NCBI GenBank assembly: GCA_016775335.1
Contig: JAEUGJ010000003.1
Coordinates: 60,136-124,135, forward strand
DNA: 64,000 nucleotides
Direction of reading: 5' to 3'
From: Mogibacterium sp.
GTDB lineage: Bacteria > Bacillota > Clostridia > Peptostreptococcales > Anaerovoracaceae
This document shows, in pieces, positions 28,415 to 37,387 of this stretch. How positions within the stretch are numbered: position 1 is the stretch's first letter; each line of letters opens with the position of its first letter. The notes beneath the pieces are model-generated. The model was given only the letters and a program-made list of their open reading frames with translations, had not been told where the DNA came from and made no database searches. Both the position numbers and the translations under genes were made by a program.

Positions 28415-29236
28415 CTATTCAATCGGAATTTCCTCCGTCACACCGCCGCCGTGGAACACCGTCACCGTCCGAAATCCGGCCTCTTTTGCAACGGCAAGGG
28501 CTTGATTAAACCCTCGATTCAAATGGTCCGCGCTGTGAGCATCGCTGGAAATTGTAATCCGTCCGCCCATCCGGCAGATTTCCTTCAGAATTTCCCGGGA
28601 AGGATAGCATTCTCCGTCCTCTCGCCAGCTCAGAGGCGTGGTGTTGATTTCAAAAGGCCGCCCCTGAGGCACCAGCCGCTCCAGCGCCTTCTTCCAGACC
28701 GCCACATACCGTGGATGATGCTCATCCACAAGCACTGTCCCGTTTCGGTTGAATTTCTTGATTAAATCAAAGTGACCGATGAAATCACAATCCGTCTGTT
28801 CCACCACCCGAGCCACCGTATCGAAGTACGTCTCCGCATAGGCGTAGGGGTCGTTTCCAAACTTTTCGATGGTCTTCCGAACCACTTCCTCGCTCTCGTC
28901 CACCGGAATGTACTCTCCCTCCCACCGGATGTAGTGCACCGATCCGATGGAATAGTCCAAATCCCGGCAATCCAGATCCGAATAGAAGTCCCGTTCCACC
29001 CCCAGCAGGATTTCCATCTGCCCCTCATATTTTTCCCGAAGGGCCCGCACCTGCCGGCAGTATTCCGGAAAAGTCTCCGGCGTCATGCAATAGAAGGTGT
29101 CGAAATCCGTATAGGAATGCCCGGAAAAACCCAGCGCGGTGAATCCTTTTTTTGCCGCCGCCTCCGCCATCTCTTCCGGTGTGTTCTGCCCGTCGCAGAA
29201 ATCGGTATGGGTGTGATAATTTCTTTTCCAGTCCAT
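28415..29236 (-). CDS. hisJ: Histidinol-phosphatase, PHP type
   Basis: Dephosphorylates L-histidinol phosphate to histidinol, step 8 of histidine synthesis. The 273-residue PHP-fold protein opens with the metal-binding NYHTHTDFCDG (residues 6-16) and carries GFSGH, SVHYI, GHFDLI and SSDAH motifs that complete a trinuclear metal site. This is the HisJ/HisK (Bacillus) type, not the HAD type. It is the last gene of the operon, 3 bp after hisIE, so it supplies the phosphatase absent from HisB here. Confidence 0.93.
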   Translation of the reverse strand: MDWKRNYHTHTDFCDGQNTPEEMAEAAAKKGFTALGFSGHSYTDFDTFYCMTPETFPEYCRQVRALREKYEGQMEILLGVERDFYSDLDCRDLDYSIGSVHYIRWEGEYIPVDESEEVVRKTIEKFGNDPYAYAETYFDTVARVVEQTDCDFIGHFDLIKKFNRNGTVLVDEHHPRYVAVWKKALERLVPQGRPFEINTTPLSWREDGECYPSREILKEICRMGGRITISSDAHSADHLNRGFNQALAVAKEAGFRTVTVFHGGGVTEEIPIE

Positions 29237-29239
29237 GGG

Positions 29240-29893
29240 TTACTCCGCTCTGCTCTTCTCCTGCTTTACCTTGTGATCGATTACGTGGCGGGAAGCCAGC
29301 TCCCGGCGAATGTCCTCCAGCGAAATCCCCTGCTGGATCATCATCACCATCACGTGGTACACCAGATCCGAAATCTCGTAAATGGTCTCCTTCGGGTCGT
29401 TGTCCTTCGCCGCAATGATGACCTCCGTGGACTCCTCCCCGATTTTCTTCAGGATTTTGTCCAGTCCCTTTTGGAACAGGTAGGTGGTGTAGGATCCTTC
29501 CTGAGGATTCGTCTTCCGCCCCCGAATGAGCTCCATCAGGGCATCCAGGGTAAAATCAGACTTCTCCTCGCTTTGGTATACCGGGTTGAAAAAACAGGTT
29601 TCCGCCCCGGTATGGCACGCCGGTCCGTCCTTTTCCACCACCACCTTCAGGGTGTCCAGGTCGCAGTCCGCCGTAATGCTCACGATGTGCTGGTAGTTGC
29701 CGCTGGTCTCCCCTTTGGTCCACAGCTCTTGGCGGGACCGGCTCCAGAAACAGGTTTTCCCCGTTTCCATGGAAATCTTCAGGCTTTCCCGATTCATGTA
29801 CGCCACCATGAGAAGCCGGTGGGTTCCGGCTTCCACAATTACTGCCGGAATCAATCCTTTTTCATCAAATTTCAACTGATCAATCTCTGTCAT
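29240..29893 (-). CDS. hisIE: Bifunctional phosphoribosyl-AMP cyclohydrolase / phosphoribosyl-ATP pyrophosphatase
   Basis: A 217-residue fusion catalysing steps 2 and 3 of histidine synthesis. The HisI domain occupies residues 1-~110 (GETSGNYQHIV; metal site ITADCDLDTL and CHTGAETCF). The HisE domain with its MazG-like helices lies at ~120-217 (GEESTEVIIAAKDND). Both active-site motif sets are intact. It lies between hisF (27 bp upstream) and hisJ in the operon. Confidence 0.95.
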   Translation of the reverse strand: MTEIDQLKFDEKGLIPAVIVEAGTHRLLMVAYMNRESLKISMETGKTCFWSRSRQELWTKGETSGNYQHIVSITADCDLDTLKVVVEKDGPACHTGAETCFFNPVYQSEEKSDFTLDALMELIRGRKTNPQEGSYTTYLFQKGLDKILKKIGEESTEVIIAAKDNDPKETIYEISDLVYHVMVMMIQQGISLEDIRRELASRHVIDHKVKQEKSRAE

Positions 29894-29920
29894 CGTCTCT
29901 CCCCTTTGTCCCTTCGGTTT

Positions 29921-30679
29921 CTACAGCCGAACGGAAATATTGTTTTTCTTTAGTTCTTTTTTCAAATCCGGAATCGCCACTTCTCCGAAATGGAAAATGG
30001 ACGCGGCCAGACCGGCGCTTACCGTCGGAATCTCTTGGAACAGGGTGACGAAATCCTGAGTGCAGCCCGCACCGCCGGAAGCGATGACCGGTACATCCAC
30101 CACTTCGCACACCGCCTTCAGCATCGGCAGGTCGAATCCCTGTTTCACGCCGTCGGTATCGATGGAGTTGAGCACCACTTCACCGGCGCCTCTCTCCACA
30201 CCTTCTCGAATCCATTCCACCGCATCCATGCCCGTGTTCTCTCGGCCGCCCTTGGCGAAAACCCGATAGGTTCCATCCACCCGAGCCGCATCCACGGACA
30301 GGACCACGCACTGGTTACCGTATTTTTCCGCCGCCTGCCGGATTAGCTCCGGATTCCGGATTGCTCCGGAATTCACGCTGACCTTGTCGGCACCGCACTT
30401 CAGCACCCGATTGAAATCCTCCAGGCTGTTGATGCCGCCGCCTACAGTGAGCGGGATAAATACTTTGGAGGCTACTTCGGTCAGCACTTCGGTAAACAGC
30501 TTCCGTCCCTCTGCGGATGCGGTGATATCGTAGAATACCATTTCGTCCGCACCGTTTTTCGTGTAGTATTCCGCCAGTTCCACCGGGGAGTTTACGTCGC
30601 TGAGGCCCTGAAAATTCACGCCCTTAACGACTCTGCCATCTTTTACATCCAGGCAGGGGATGATTCTTTTCGTAATCAT
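29921..30679 (-). CDS. hisF: Imidazole glycerol phosphate synthase subunit HisF
   Basis: The cyclase barrel that uses ammonia from HisH to make imidazole-glycerol phosphate and AICAR. At 252 residues it has standard length. Catalytic aspartates lie in CLDVKDGRVVKG (Asp11) and SVDAARVDG (about Asp130), and phosphate loops in VGGGI and ASGGAG. Its start overlaps the hisA stop by 4 bp, so the pair is translationally coupled. Confidence 0.97.
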   Translation of the reverse strand: MITKRIIPCLDVKDGRVVKGVNFQGLSDVNSPVELAEYYTKNGADEMVFYDITASAEGRKLFTEVLTEVASKVFIPLTVGGGINSLEDFNRVLKCGADKVSVNSGAIRNPELIRQAAEKYGNQCVVLSVDAARVDGTYRVFAKGGRENTGMDAVEWIREGVERGAGEVVLNSIDTDGVKQGFDLPMLKAVCEVVDVPVIASGGAGCTQDFVTLFQEIPTVSAGLAASIFHFGEVAIPDLKKELKKNNISVRL

Positions 30680-31389
30680 TCTGCCTCCTGTATTGCGCTC
30701 TTCAGATCAATCACGCCCTGATAATACGCTTTTCCGATAATCGCACCGTAGAGGCCGATGTCCTTTAGCGCCCGAATGTCATCGATAGACGAAATTCCGC
30801 CGGAAGCGATGAAGCGCATCTTGTACTTCGCCGTCAGTTTTTCGTACATGGCCCGGTTGGTTCCCTCCAGCGCACCGTCCTTGGAAATATCGGTACAGAT
30901 GATATATTTCACGCCCTTCATCTGCATGTTCTCGCAGAAATCGTGAAGCGTGTACATGGATTTCTGGGTCCATCCCCGAATTGCCACATAACCGTCCTTT
31001 ACATCGGCGCCTACCGCAATCCGATTTCCGTGCAAACGCGTCGCCTCCACCACCAGGTTTTCGTTGGTAATGGCCGATGTTCCCAGGATGATCCGGGACG
31101 CTCCCATATCGATATACTTTTCAATGGTTTCCATATTTCGAATGCCGCCACCGATTTCCACCTTCAGACCGGTAGCATCGATGATTTCTTTAATCACCCC
31201 CATATTCGGCGTTCCCCCATCTCGGGCACCTTCCAAATCCACCACGTGAATCCAGCGAGCACCGGCTTCTTTAAATTTCAGCGCCGTGTTCACCGGGTTA
31301 TCATCGTAGACGGTCATCTGGTCGTAATCTCCCCGGAACAGTCGAACGGCTTTTCCTTCATAGAGATCGATGGCTGGTAAAATTTTCAT
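30676..31389 (-). CDS. hisA: Phosphoribosylformimino-5-aminoimidazole carboxamide ribotide isomerase
   Basis: Amadori isomerisation of ProFAR to PRFAR. The ~237-residue half-barrel-repeat TIM barrel has catalytic aspartates in LPAIDLYEG (Asp8) and VGADVKDGYVA (about 128), and phosphate-binding EIGGGIR and ASGGIS. Start ATG 31389 is 7 nt after AGGAGG; the ATG two codons earlier would sit on top of that site. It is homologous to its operon neighbour HisF. Confidence 0.96.
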   Translation of the reverse strand: MKILPAIDLYEGKAVRLFRGDYDQMTVYDDNPVNTALKFKEAGARWIHVVDLEGARDGGTPNMGVIKEIIDATGLKVEIGGGIRNMETIEKYIDMGASRIILGTSAITNENLVVEATRLHGNRIAVGADVKDGYVAIRGWTQKSMYTLHDFCENMQMKGVKYIICTDISKDGALEGTNRAMYEKLTAKYKMRFIASGGISSIDDIRALKDIGLYGAIIGKAYYQGVIDLKSAIQEAE

Positions 31390-31400
31390 TGGCATACCTC

Positions 31401-32009
31401 CTATAGTTCACAGAAAGCTTTCAGAATTGAAAGTCCCACCTCACTGCTTTTCTCCGGATGGAATTGGCATCCGTACACGTTATCTTTCTGAACCGCCGCA
31501 GTCATTTCCACCCCGTAATCCGTGGTGGCGATGACGTACTCCGCCGGCGTCTCCGCATAATAAGAATGCACGAAGTAGACGTAGTCCCCATTGGCGGTGT
31601 TTTTCATCAGCGGGCTGGGCTGCTTCAGCATCAGCTCATTCCATCCGATATGGGGGATGGGCAAATCCTTTGGAATCCGTCCCTCCATGGGAACAATTTT
31701 TCCCGGAATCAATCCCAGGCCTTCGTATTCGCCGTACTCATAGCTCCGATTGAAGAGCATCTGCATTCCCAGACAGATACCCATCAGGGGCTTTCCCTTT
31801 CCGGCTTCTTCCTGTACCACTCGGTCCAGGCCGGTGCTTCGAAGGGCTTCCCGGGCATCCCGGAACGCGCCTACGCCCGGAAGAATTAATTTATCCGCTT
31901 TCCGAATTTCCGCCGGATTTCCGGTGTAATCCGCATCGATTCCAATCGCTCTCAACGAGGATCTCAGGGAAAACAGGTTCCCTACCCCGTAATCGATAAT
32001 TCTAATCAT
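31401..32009 (-). CDS. hisH: Imidazole glycerol phosphate synthase glutaminase subunit HisH
   Basis: The 202-residue class I glutamine amidotransferase that feeds ammonia to HisF. The catalytic cysteine is in GICLGMQML (about Cys80) and the His/Glu pair in CQFHPEKS (about 184-186). The start overlaps the hisB stop. All catalytic residues are present. Confidence 0.96.
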   Translation of the reverse strand: MIRIIDYGVGNLFSLRSSLRAIGIDADYTGNPAEIRKADKLILPGVGAFRDAREALRSTGLDRVVQEEAGKGKPLMGICLGMQMLFNRSYEYGEYEGLGLIPGKIVPMEGRIPKDLPIPHIGWNELMLKQPSPLMKNTANGDYVYFVHSYYAETPAEYVIATTDYGVEMTAAVQKDNVYGCQFHPEKSSEVGLSILKAFCEL

Positions 32010-32794
32010 TACAGTAGTCCTTTCTTCAGAAGCTCTTTCTCCAGCTCCTCCGTGGAGGACAGTTCTTTCCGAACCGGGGCTGCCGGCTCTCGAGAAACCT
32101 GCTGGGTCATTCCCTTCGCGATGCCCTTGGAATAGGTGTCGCTTCCCAGCCCCCGGGGAACATCATCGTATTCATCCTCTATGGGAATCACATCCTCTTC
32201 CGTCTCCGTCAGTCGCCCTTTGGTGGAAGGAATTTCATTACGGAAGCGCTCATCCACCGCCACCGCTTTTCGCAAGGTGTGGGCCAGAGATTTGAACATT
32301 CCCTCAATGATATGGTGACTGTTTGTTCCCGCCAGCTGCCGGATATGAAGGGTCACGCCGGCATTTCGAACGAAACCCATTACGAACTCCTCTGCAAGCT
32401 CCGTGTCGAAGGTCCCCACCTTCTCCGTTGGAATTTCCATTCGGTAATCCAAATATGACCGGCCGGAAATATCCAGAGAGGTGAGAATCAAGGCTTCATC
32501 CATGGCCAAAGTCGTATCTCCGTAGCGACAGATGCCTTGCTTATCCCCCAGCGCCTTTGCAAAGGCCAGTCCCAGGCTGATTCCGATATCTTCCACCGAA
32601 TGGTGATCGTCCACGTACACATCCCCCTGACACTTCACCTTCAGGTCAAACCCGGCATGCTTCGCCAGCAGCACCAGCATATGATCCATGAATCCAATCC
32701 CCGTATCGATTTCACTCCAACCGCTGCCGTCCAGATCCAGATAAAGCTGCACCTGCGTTTCTCCCGTGGAACGGTTCACTTCGGCTTTTCTCAT
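32009..32794 (-). CDS. hisB: Imidazoleglycerol-phosphate dehydratase with C-terminal extension
   Basis: Dehydrates imidazole-glycerol phosphate to imidazole-acetol phosphate. Residues 1-~198 are a complete monofunctional IGPD with the manganese-site motifs GFMDHML, DDHHSVEDIG, AMDEAL and NSHHIIEGMFK. The protein continues ~63 residues beyond the usual end (after RNEIPSTKGRL), with an acidic stretch (ETEEDVIPIEDEYDD) and a charged helix ending ELLKKGLL. There is no phosphatase domain. The tail is unusual and of unknown role. Confidence 0.94.
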   Translation of the reverse strand: MRKAEVNRSTGETQVQLYLDLDGSGWSEIDTGIGFMDHMLVLLAKHAGFDLKVKCQGDVYVDDHHSVEDIGISLGLAFAKALGDKQGICRYGDTTLAMDEALILTSLDISGRSYLDYRMEIPTEKVGTFDTELAEEFVMGFVRNAGVTLHIRQLAGTNSHHIIEGMFKSLAHTLRKAVAVDERFRNEIPSTKGRLTETEEDVIPIEDEYDDVPRGLGSDTYSKGIAKGMTQQVSREPAAPVRKELSSTEELEKELLKKGLL

Positions 32795-32797
32795 CTT

Positions 32798-33862
32798 CTA
32801 TTCCTCCTGCAGAATTTCTTTCAGCTTTTCAAAGAGCACATCCATCTGCTCTTTCGTACCTATGGTAATTCTAACATAATCCTGAATCCGTTCTGTGGTG
32901 AAATGACGAACCAGAACCCCTTTCTCTTTTAATTTCCGATAAAGCTTGTCGCCATCCATTCCGGGACGACGGGCAAAAACAAAATTCGCTTTGGACGGAA
33001 GTACCTCGAAACCCATGGACGTCAGCGTTTCCGCCGTATACTTCCGGTTTTCCTGAATGATTTCGGCGTTCTTTCGGTAATACGCCTCTTCCTCCATCGC
33101 TGCGCTTCCCAGAATCAAAGACAGGGTATTTACGCTGTACGGATTGGTGGAGTACTGAAGAGTAATCAGATCTCGAATCAGCTCCTGATTTCCGATGGCA
33201 AATCCCAATCTCCCTCCGGCAAAGCTTCGGGATTTGGAGAATGTCTGAGAGATGAGAATATTGTCGTATTTCTTGGTAAGAGGTACGGCAGACTCCGCTC
33301 CGAAATCCACGTATGCCTCATCGATCAGCACGACGTGATTCGGATTTGCTTTTACAATCTCTTCGATGACCTCTAATGACAAGGCGATTCCCGTCGGTGC
33401 GTTAGGGTTTGGAATGATGACGTTGCAGTCATCCCGGCAGTAATCCCGGTAATCGATGGTCATGTCCTCCTGCAGGGGTACCTTTCGGAAATTCACCCCG
33501 TGAAGGTTGGCGATGACTTCGTAGAAACTGTAGGAAATATCCGGAAACAGCAGCGTGTCTTCATCGTCATTAAAGGCCATCATAGCGAAGTTCAGGATGT
33601 CGTCCGAACCGTTGGCCAGGAACACGTTCTCCGGCTCCACCCGGAACCGGTCCGCCAGCATCGCCTTCAAACGGCGTCCCGTCGGATCCGGATACAGCCG
33701 AAGCCGCTCCATGTCCGCCTCTTTCAGCTTCCGGCAGACCCCCGGAGCCGGCGGAAACGGAGATTCATTGGTGTTTAGCTTAATGTACTCCATTTCCTTC
33801 GGTTGTTCCCCCGGTGTATATGATTGAAACCCTTTATACCGTTCTCTGATATATCGACTCAT
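32798..33862 (-). CDS. hisC: Histidinol-phosphate aminotransferase
   Basis: A PLP-dependent fold-type I aminotransferase of 354 residues that makes histidinol phosphate from imidazole-acetol phosphate and glutamate. Key sites: NPNAPTG, IDEAYVDF and the PLP lysine in QTFSKSRSFAGGRLGFA (Lys near 210). It is spaced 3 bp from both hisD and hisB. Confidence 0.95.
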   Translation of the reverse strand: MSRYIRERYKGFQSYTPGEQPKEMEYIKLNTNESPFPPAPGVCRKLKEADMERLRLYPDPTGRRLKAMLADRFRVEPENVFLANGSDDILNFAMMAFNDDEDTLLFPDISYSFYEVIANLHGVNFRKVPLQEDMTIDYRDYCRDDCNVIIPNPNAPTGIALSLEVIEEIVKANPNHVVLIDEAYVDFGAESAVPLTKKYDNILISQTFSKSRSFAGGRLGFAIGNQELIRDLITLQYSTNPYSVNTLSLILGSAAMEEEAYYRKNAEIIQENRKYTAETLTSMGFEVLPSKANFVFARRPGMDGDKLYRKLKEKGVLVRHFTTERIQDYVRITIGTKEQMDVLFEKLKEILQEE

Positions 33863-33865
33863 GGC

Positions 33866-35143
33866 TTACCGCTCCTTCCTGTTTTTTCTCACCAGAACGC
33901 TTCTTCCGTGAGCATCCAAGCCCTCTTCCGCCGCGAAGCGCGCCACCTTATCCGCAATCTTTGCCAGTGCATCCTCCGTGTAATAGGAATACTGCATCTT
34001 CTTGGTGAAATCGTCCACCGACAGCGGGCTGTTGAATCGCGCCGTCCCGCCGGTAGGCAGGGTGTGGTTCGGTCCCGCAAAATAATCTCCCAGCGCTTCC
34101 GGACAATTCTTTCCCAGAAAGATGGATCCGGCATTGCGGATTCGATCCAGATAGTCAAAGGGATTGTCCACGCAGAGCTCAAAGTGCTCCGGTGCAATCT
34201 CGTTGGCGATATCGATTGCGGTTTCAATATCTTCCGTTAAAATAATTTTTCCGTTATGGTCAATGGATGCCCGGGCAATCTCCTCACGCGGCAATACCTT
34301 TAATTGCTTTTCCAATTCCTGCGGTACCGCTTCCGCCAATTCCGGGCTGTCCGTCACCAGCACCGCGGTTGCAAAGCGGTCGTGTTCCGCCTGGGACAGC
34401 ATATCCGCCGCCACCACTTCCGGAACGCAGGTTCCGTCCGCTACGATGAGAATCTCGCTGGGACCGGCAATCATATCGATGGAAACTCTGCCGTAGACCT
34501 GTTTTTTTGCCTCTGCCACAAAGGCATTTCCCGGCCCTACGATTTTGTCCACCGCCGGAATGGTTTCCGTTCCGTATGCCAGCGCCGCAACGGCTTGGGC
34601 TCCGCCCACCCGAAAAATTCGATTTGCGCCGCCGATCTTTGCCGCTGCCAGCAGCACCGGGCTGATTTTTCCATCCGTGGCCGGTGTGGTGATGATGATT
34701 TCCGACACTCCGGCGATGTGCGCTGGAATGCAGTTCATCAATACCGTGGACGGATATGCCGCGGTTCCCCCCGGCACGTACAGACCGGCTCTCTCAATCG
34801 GCACCACCTTCTGTCCCATGACAATTCCCGGTTTCTCGTTCAAGATAAAGCTGTTCCGCTTCTGGCGGCTGTGAAATTCCCGAATGTTTGCCGCCGCCTC
34901 TTCCAGTATTTCAATCAGTTCCGGATCCACGGAACGGTACGCCTCGTCGATTTCCTCCGGCGTCACTTCCAGGGGTTCCCGGGAGCGATCGAATTCCAGA
35001 TTGTACTGACGAAGGGCTTCGTCCCCATCTCTCCGAACCGTATCAATAATTTCCGATACAATGTTCTCCACATTTGCCGGCATCTCCGTGCGGGCAAAAA
35101 TATCCTCCGGGGTCACTTCCCCGTATTTGTAAGTTCTAATCAT
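33866..35143 (-). CDS. hisD: Histidinol dehydrogenase
   Basis: The zinc- and NAD-dependent four-electron oxidation of histidinol to histidine. At 425 residues it has family length. Zinc ligands and bases lie in DMLSQAEHDRFATAVLVT (Gln and His near 255), EIAPEHFELCVDN and PTGGTARFNSPLSVDDF. The operon has both this enzyme and the PHP phosphatase, so the end of the pathway is complete. Confidence 0.97.
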   Translation of the reverse strand: MIRTYKYGEVTPEDIFARTEMPANVENIVSEIIDTVRRDGDEALRQYNLEFDRSREPLEVTPEEIDEAYRSVDPELIEILEEAAANIREFHSRQKRNSFILNEKPGIVMGQKVVPIERAGLYVPGGTAAYPSTVLMNCIPAHIAGVSEIIITTPATDGKISPVLLAAAKIGGANRIFRVGGAQAVAALAYGTETIPAVDKIVGPGNAFVAEAKKQVYGRVSIDMIAGPSEILIVADGTCVPEVVAADMLSQAEHDRFATAVLVTDSPELAEAVPQELEKQLKVLPREEIARASIDHNGKIILTEDIETAIDIANEIAPEHFELCVDNPFDYLDRIRNAGSIFLGKNCPEALGDYFAGPNHTLPTGGTARFNSPLSVDDFTKKMQYSYYTEDALAKIADKVARFAAEEGLDAHGRSVLVRKNRKER

Positions 35144-35177
35144 AGTATGTAATCTCTATCCTTCTTTTCCTTCTTCA

Positions 35178-35813
35178 TTACTTCTCGGAAATTTCCGATG
35201 CCAGCCCTTCCAGCACCGCCTCGATTTCCCGAGTCTTGAATTTGAATGCGGACTTATTGGAAATAAACCGGGCGCTGATGTCCACGATGGTTTCCTGAAT
35301 CTCCAGGTTGTTGGCCCGAAGGGTGTTCCCGGTCTCCACAATATCCACAATCACATCGGACAGCCCCAGAATCGGCGCAATCTCGATGGATCCGTTCAGC
35401 TTGATAATGTCGATATCTCTGCTTTTACCTCCGTAGAACTTTCGGGCGATTTCCGGAAATTTGGTGGCGACCCGAAGGGTATGCCCCGTGTCGTCCCGCC
35501 AATCCTTTGGCGCTGCGACCATCATCCGACACTTACCGCACTTCAGGTCCAGCAGTTCGTATACGTCCGGCTTGCTTTCCAGGAGGATGTCCTTCCCTAC
35601 AACACCCACATCTGCAGCCCCGCGTTCCACGTAGATTGCCACATCCGATGGCTTCACCCAGAAATATCGAATGCCCTTTTCTTCATTTTCAAAAATAAGC
35701 TTGCGGCTTTCCTCCAGAAGCTCCGGGCATTCAAAACCCGCATCGGCGAACATCTGATACACCTTTCGTCCCAGTCGCCCTTTGGGAAGCGCTACGTTAA
35801 TCGTTTCTTTCAA
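35178..35813 (-). CDS. hisG: ATP phosphoribosyltransferase, short form catalytic subunit
   Basis: Condenses ATP and PRPP to PR-ATP, the committed step. At 211 residues it is the short form that lacks the regulatory ACT-like domain and needs HisZ. The start VALPKGRLG and the PRPP loop ISDVIVDIVETGNTLRANN (seen as LSDVIVDIVETGNTL) are intact. It overlaps hisZ by 17 bp, in keeping with a hetero-octamer of HisG and HisZ. Confidence 0.96.
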   Translation of the reverse strand: MKETINVALPKGRLGRKVYQMFADAGFECPELLEESRKLIFENEEKGIRYFWVKPSDVAIYVERGAADVGVVGKDILLESKPDVYELLDLKCGKCRMMVAAPKDWRDDTGHTLRVATKFPEIARKFYGGKSRDIDIIKLNGSIEIAPILGLSDVIVDIVETGNTLRANNLEIQETIVDISARFISNKSAFKFKTREIEAVLEGLASEISEK

Positions 35814-36927
35814 CCGTCTTCACCTCCCCGTTTTCAATTCGCACCAGCTCCCGATAGCGGAGCTTCTTCGGAACTCGTTTTTGCACGGAGACGCTGAGTC
35901 CCCGGTCCGTGTAATCTCGAACCACCTGATTTAGCTGATTCAAATCTTCCCACGGCTGATCCAGAATCACCACATCCACATCGATGTCCCGGCGAACGCG
36001 GTTCAGCTCTTCCAGGGAATCCATGGAAATGGAAAAACCGATGGCGCCGGCACTTTCCTTTCCCATCACTTCCATCAGGTTGTCGTACCGACCGCCTGCC
36101 AGAATCGGGCGGGCAATGCCCTTGATGAATCCCTGGAAAATCACACCGTTATAATAGCCCATGTCGTTTACCACGGAGAAGTCGAAGCGCACGTTCTTCT
36201 CCAGCTTCTGTGCCTTCAATGCGGATACCAGTACCTTCAGCTCTCCCACAGCACGACGCATGGTGTTGTTCACCGCCAGCTGATCCAGCTCGCCCACCAC
36301 TTCGTCAATGGGACCGTAGGTAGTAATCAGCTTTCGAAGACGCCGAATCATTTTCTCCGGAACGCCTTGTTTCCGGCAGATTTCCGCTGCGCCATGGAAG
36401 TTTTTCTCTCCGATGCACTGCAGTACCTTTCGTTCCGCCTCCTTGGACAGATTCAGCAGAGAAGCCAGTGCCCGAACGATTCCCATATGGGAAAGATCCA
36501 TCACGTAATTCTCATCGATCAGTGCCAGACTTCGCACCGCCAAAAGAATCACCTCGCACACATCGTAGGATCCGATGTCCCCGATGCATTCGATGCCGGT
36601 CTGGGTGATTTCCCGGAAATCCCCATATTCTCCGGAAAGCCGATAGACCTCATCATCGTAGCAGAATTTCTGCACCTCTCCCGGCAAGGGTTCCGCCATC
36701 TTGGCGATGGACAACGTCACGTCCGGCTTCAACGCCATCAGCTTTCCCCGCGCGTCCGTAAAGGTGAGAATTCCATCCTCGCCCAGAAAATCCTTATTCT
36801 CAGCGTACAGCTCGTACTCTTCGAACTTTCCGGTCTTAAAGCGCCGGTATCCGTAGTTCCCGAAAAGCTCCCGAAGCCGATACACCGCCTTCTCGTCATT
36901 CCTCAAAATTCTGTCGTAATCAATCAT
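35797..36927 (-). CDS. hisZ: ATP phosphoribosyltransferase regulatory subunit
   Basis: A 376-residue histidyl-tRNA-synthetase-like protein without aminoacylation activity that allosterically controls HisG by histidine. Class II synthetase-like motifs are seen (LMALKPDVTLSIAKM near residue 65 and ARPILAGGRYDNLMEVMG near 270), but the anticodon-binding domain is replaced by a short tail. It overlaps yerC by 8 bp upstream and hisG downstream. Confidence 0.94.
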   Translation of the reverse strand: MIDYDRILRNDEKAVYRLRELFGNYGYRRFKTGKFEEYELYAENKDFLGEDGILTFTDARGKLMALKPDVTLSIAKMAEPLPGEVQKFCYDDEVYRLSGEYGDFREITQTGIECIGDIGSYDVCEVILLAVRSLALIDENYVMDLSHMGIVRALASLLNLSKEAERKVLQCIGEKNFHGAAEICRKQGVPEKMIRRLRKLITTYGPIDEVVGELDQLAVNNTMRRAVGELKVLVSALKAQKLEKNVRFDFSVVNDMGYYNGVIFQGFIKGIARPILAGGRYDNLMEVMGKESAGAIGFSISMDSLEELNRVRRDIDVDVVILDQPWEDLNQLNQVVRDYTDRGLSVSVQKRVPKKLRYRELVRIENGEVKTVERND

Positions 36928-37213
36928 CCTCTTCCTTTAGCCTTTCCAATACCGCTTTGTATCCGCCGGGTCCGTACATCAAGCATTTGTTCACCCGCCC
37001 GATGGTCGCCGAACTGCTTCCCGTTTCCTTGCTGATTTCGTTGAACACCATGCCCTCCGACAGCAGCTTCGCCACCTCCAGCCGACGGCAAATATCCTGA
37101 ATCTCCTTAATCGTGCAGATATCCTCGAAGAATTCCTTCACTTCCTCTTCATTCTGAAGAGATAACACGGCCCGAACAAAATTATCGTAATACTTCTTTT
37201 CCTTTTCGTTCAT
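36920..37213 (-). CDS. TrpR-family (YerC/YecD) transcriptional regulator
   Basis: A ~97-residue TrpR-superfamily helix-turn-helix protein. LCTIKEIQDICRRLEVAKLL-type helices (TIKEIQDICRRLEVAKLLSE) lead into NEISKETGSSSATIGRVNKC, the predicted recognition helix. I chose ATG 37213 because GGAGGGG lies 9 nt upstream; an in-frame ATG at 37246 would overlap the candidate operator region less plausibly. It is first gene of the his operon. A 12-bp palindrome at the operon's start site makes autoregulation by histidine (or a related ligand) plausible. Confidence 0.88.
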   Translation of the reverse strand: MNEKEKKYYDNFVRAVLSLQNEEEVKEFFEDICTIKEIQDICRRLEVAKLLSEGMVFNEISKETGSSSATIGRVNKCLMYGPGGYKAVLERLKEEDD

Positions 37214-37249
37214 TCCAACCATCCCCTCCTCTTCGGTTGTGTTCATGCT

Positions 37250-37261
37250 TTAGCACGCTAA
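37250..37261 (-). promoter_or_regulatory. Candidate operator of the his operon
   Basis: TTAGC-AC-GCTAA is a perfect 12-bp dyad sitting just downstream of the -10 element (37263-37268), at the expected transcription start. The product of the first gene (TrpR family) is the natural candidate to bind it. Confidence 0.5.
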
Positions 37262-37262
37262 C

Positions 37263-37291
37263 ATTGTAACACGCAGCTTTTTGTAAGTCAA
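37263..37291 (-). promoter_or_regulatory. Histidine operon promoter
   Basis: Minus-strand TTGACT (37286-37291) and TACAAT (37263-37268), 17-bp spacer. It lies between the terminator of the upstream gene (37322-37360) and yerC. No T-box leader is visible: the leader is only ~45 nt. Confidence 0.7.
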
Positions 37292-37321
37292 TTTTCTTGG
37301 TTGGTTTTTATAAAAAAACAT

Positions 37322-37360
37322 AAAAAAATTGTGCTAAAAATATTAATTCTTAGCACAATT
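37322..37360 (-). terminator. Terminator after unknown membrane protein gene
   Basis: AATTGTGCTAA (37327-37337) pairs with TTAGCACAATT (37350-37360), with seven T following on the minus strand. It separates the malate-gene cluster from the his operon. Confidence 0.85.
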
Positions 37361-37387
37361 TCGTTATTCTTTCGTTTCCGGCAAGGC

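Noticed and set aside
37213..37300. T-box or His leader peptide controlling the his operon
   Set aside because: The leader is only about 45 nt, with no run of His codons and no T-box-like antiterminator; a repressor site is more plausible.
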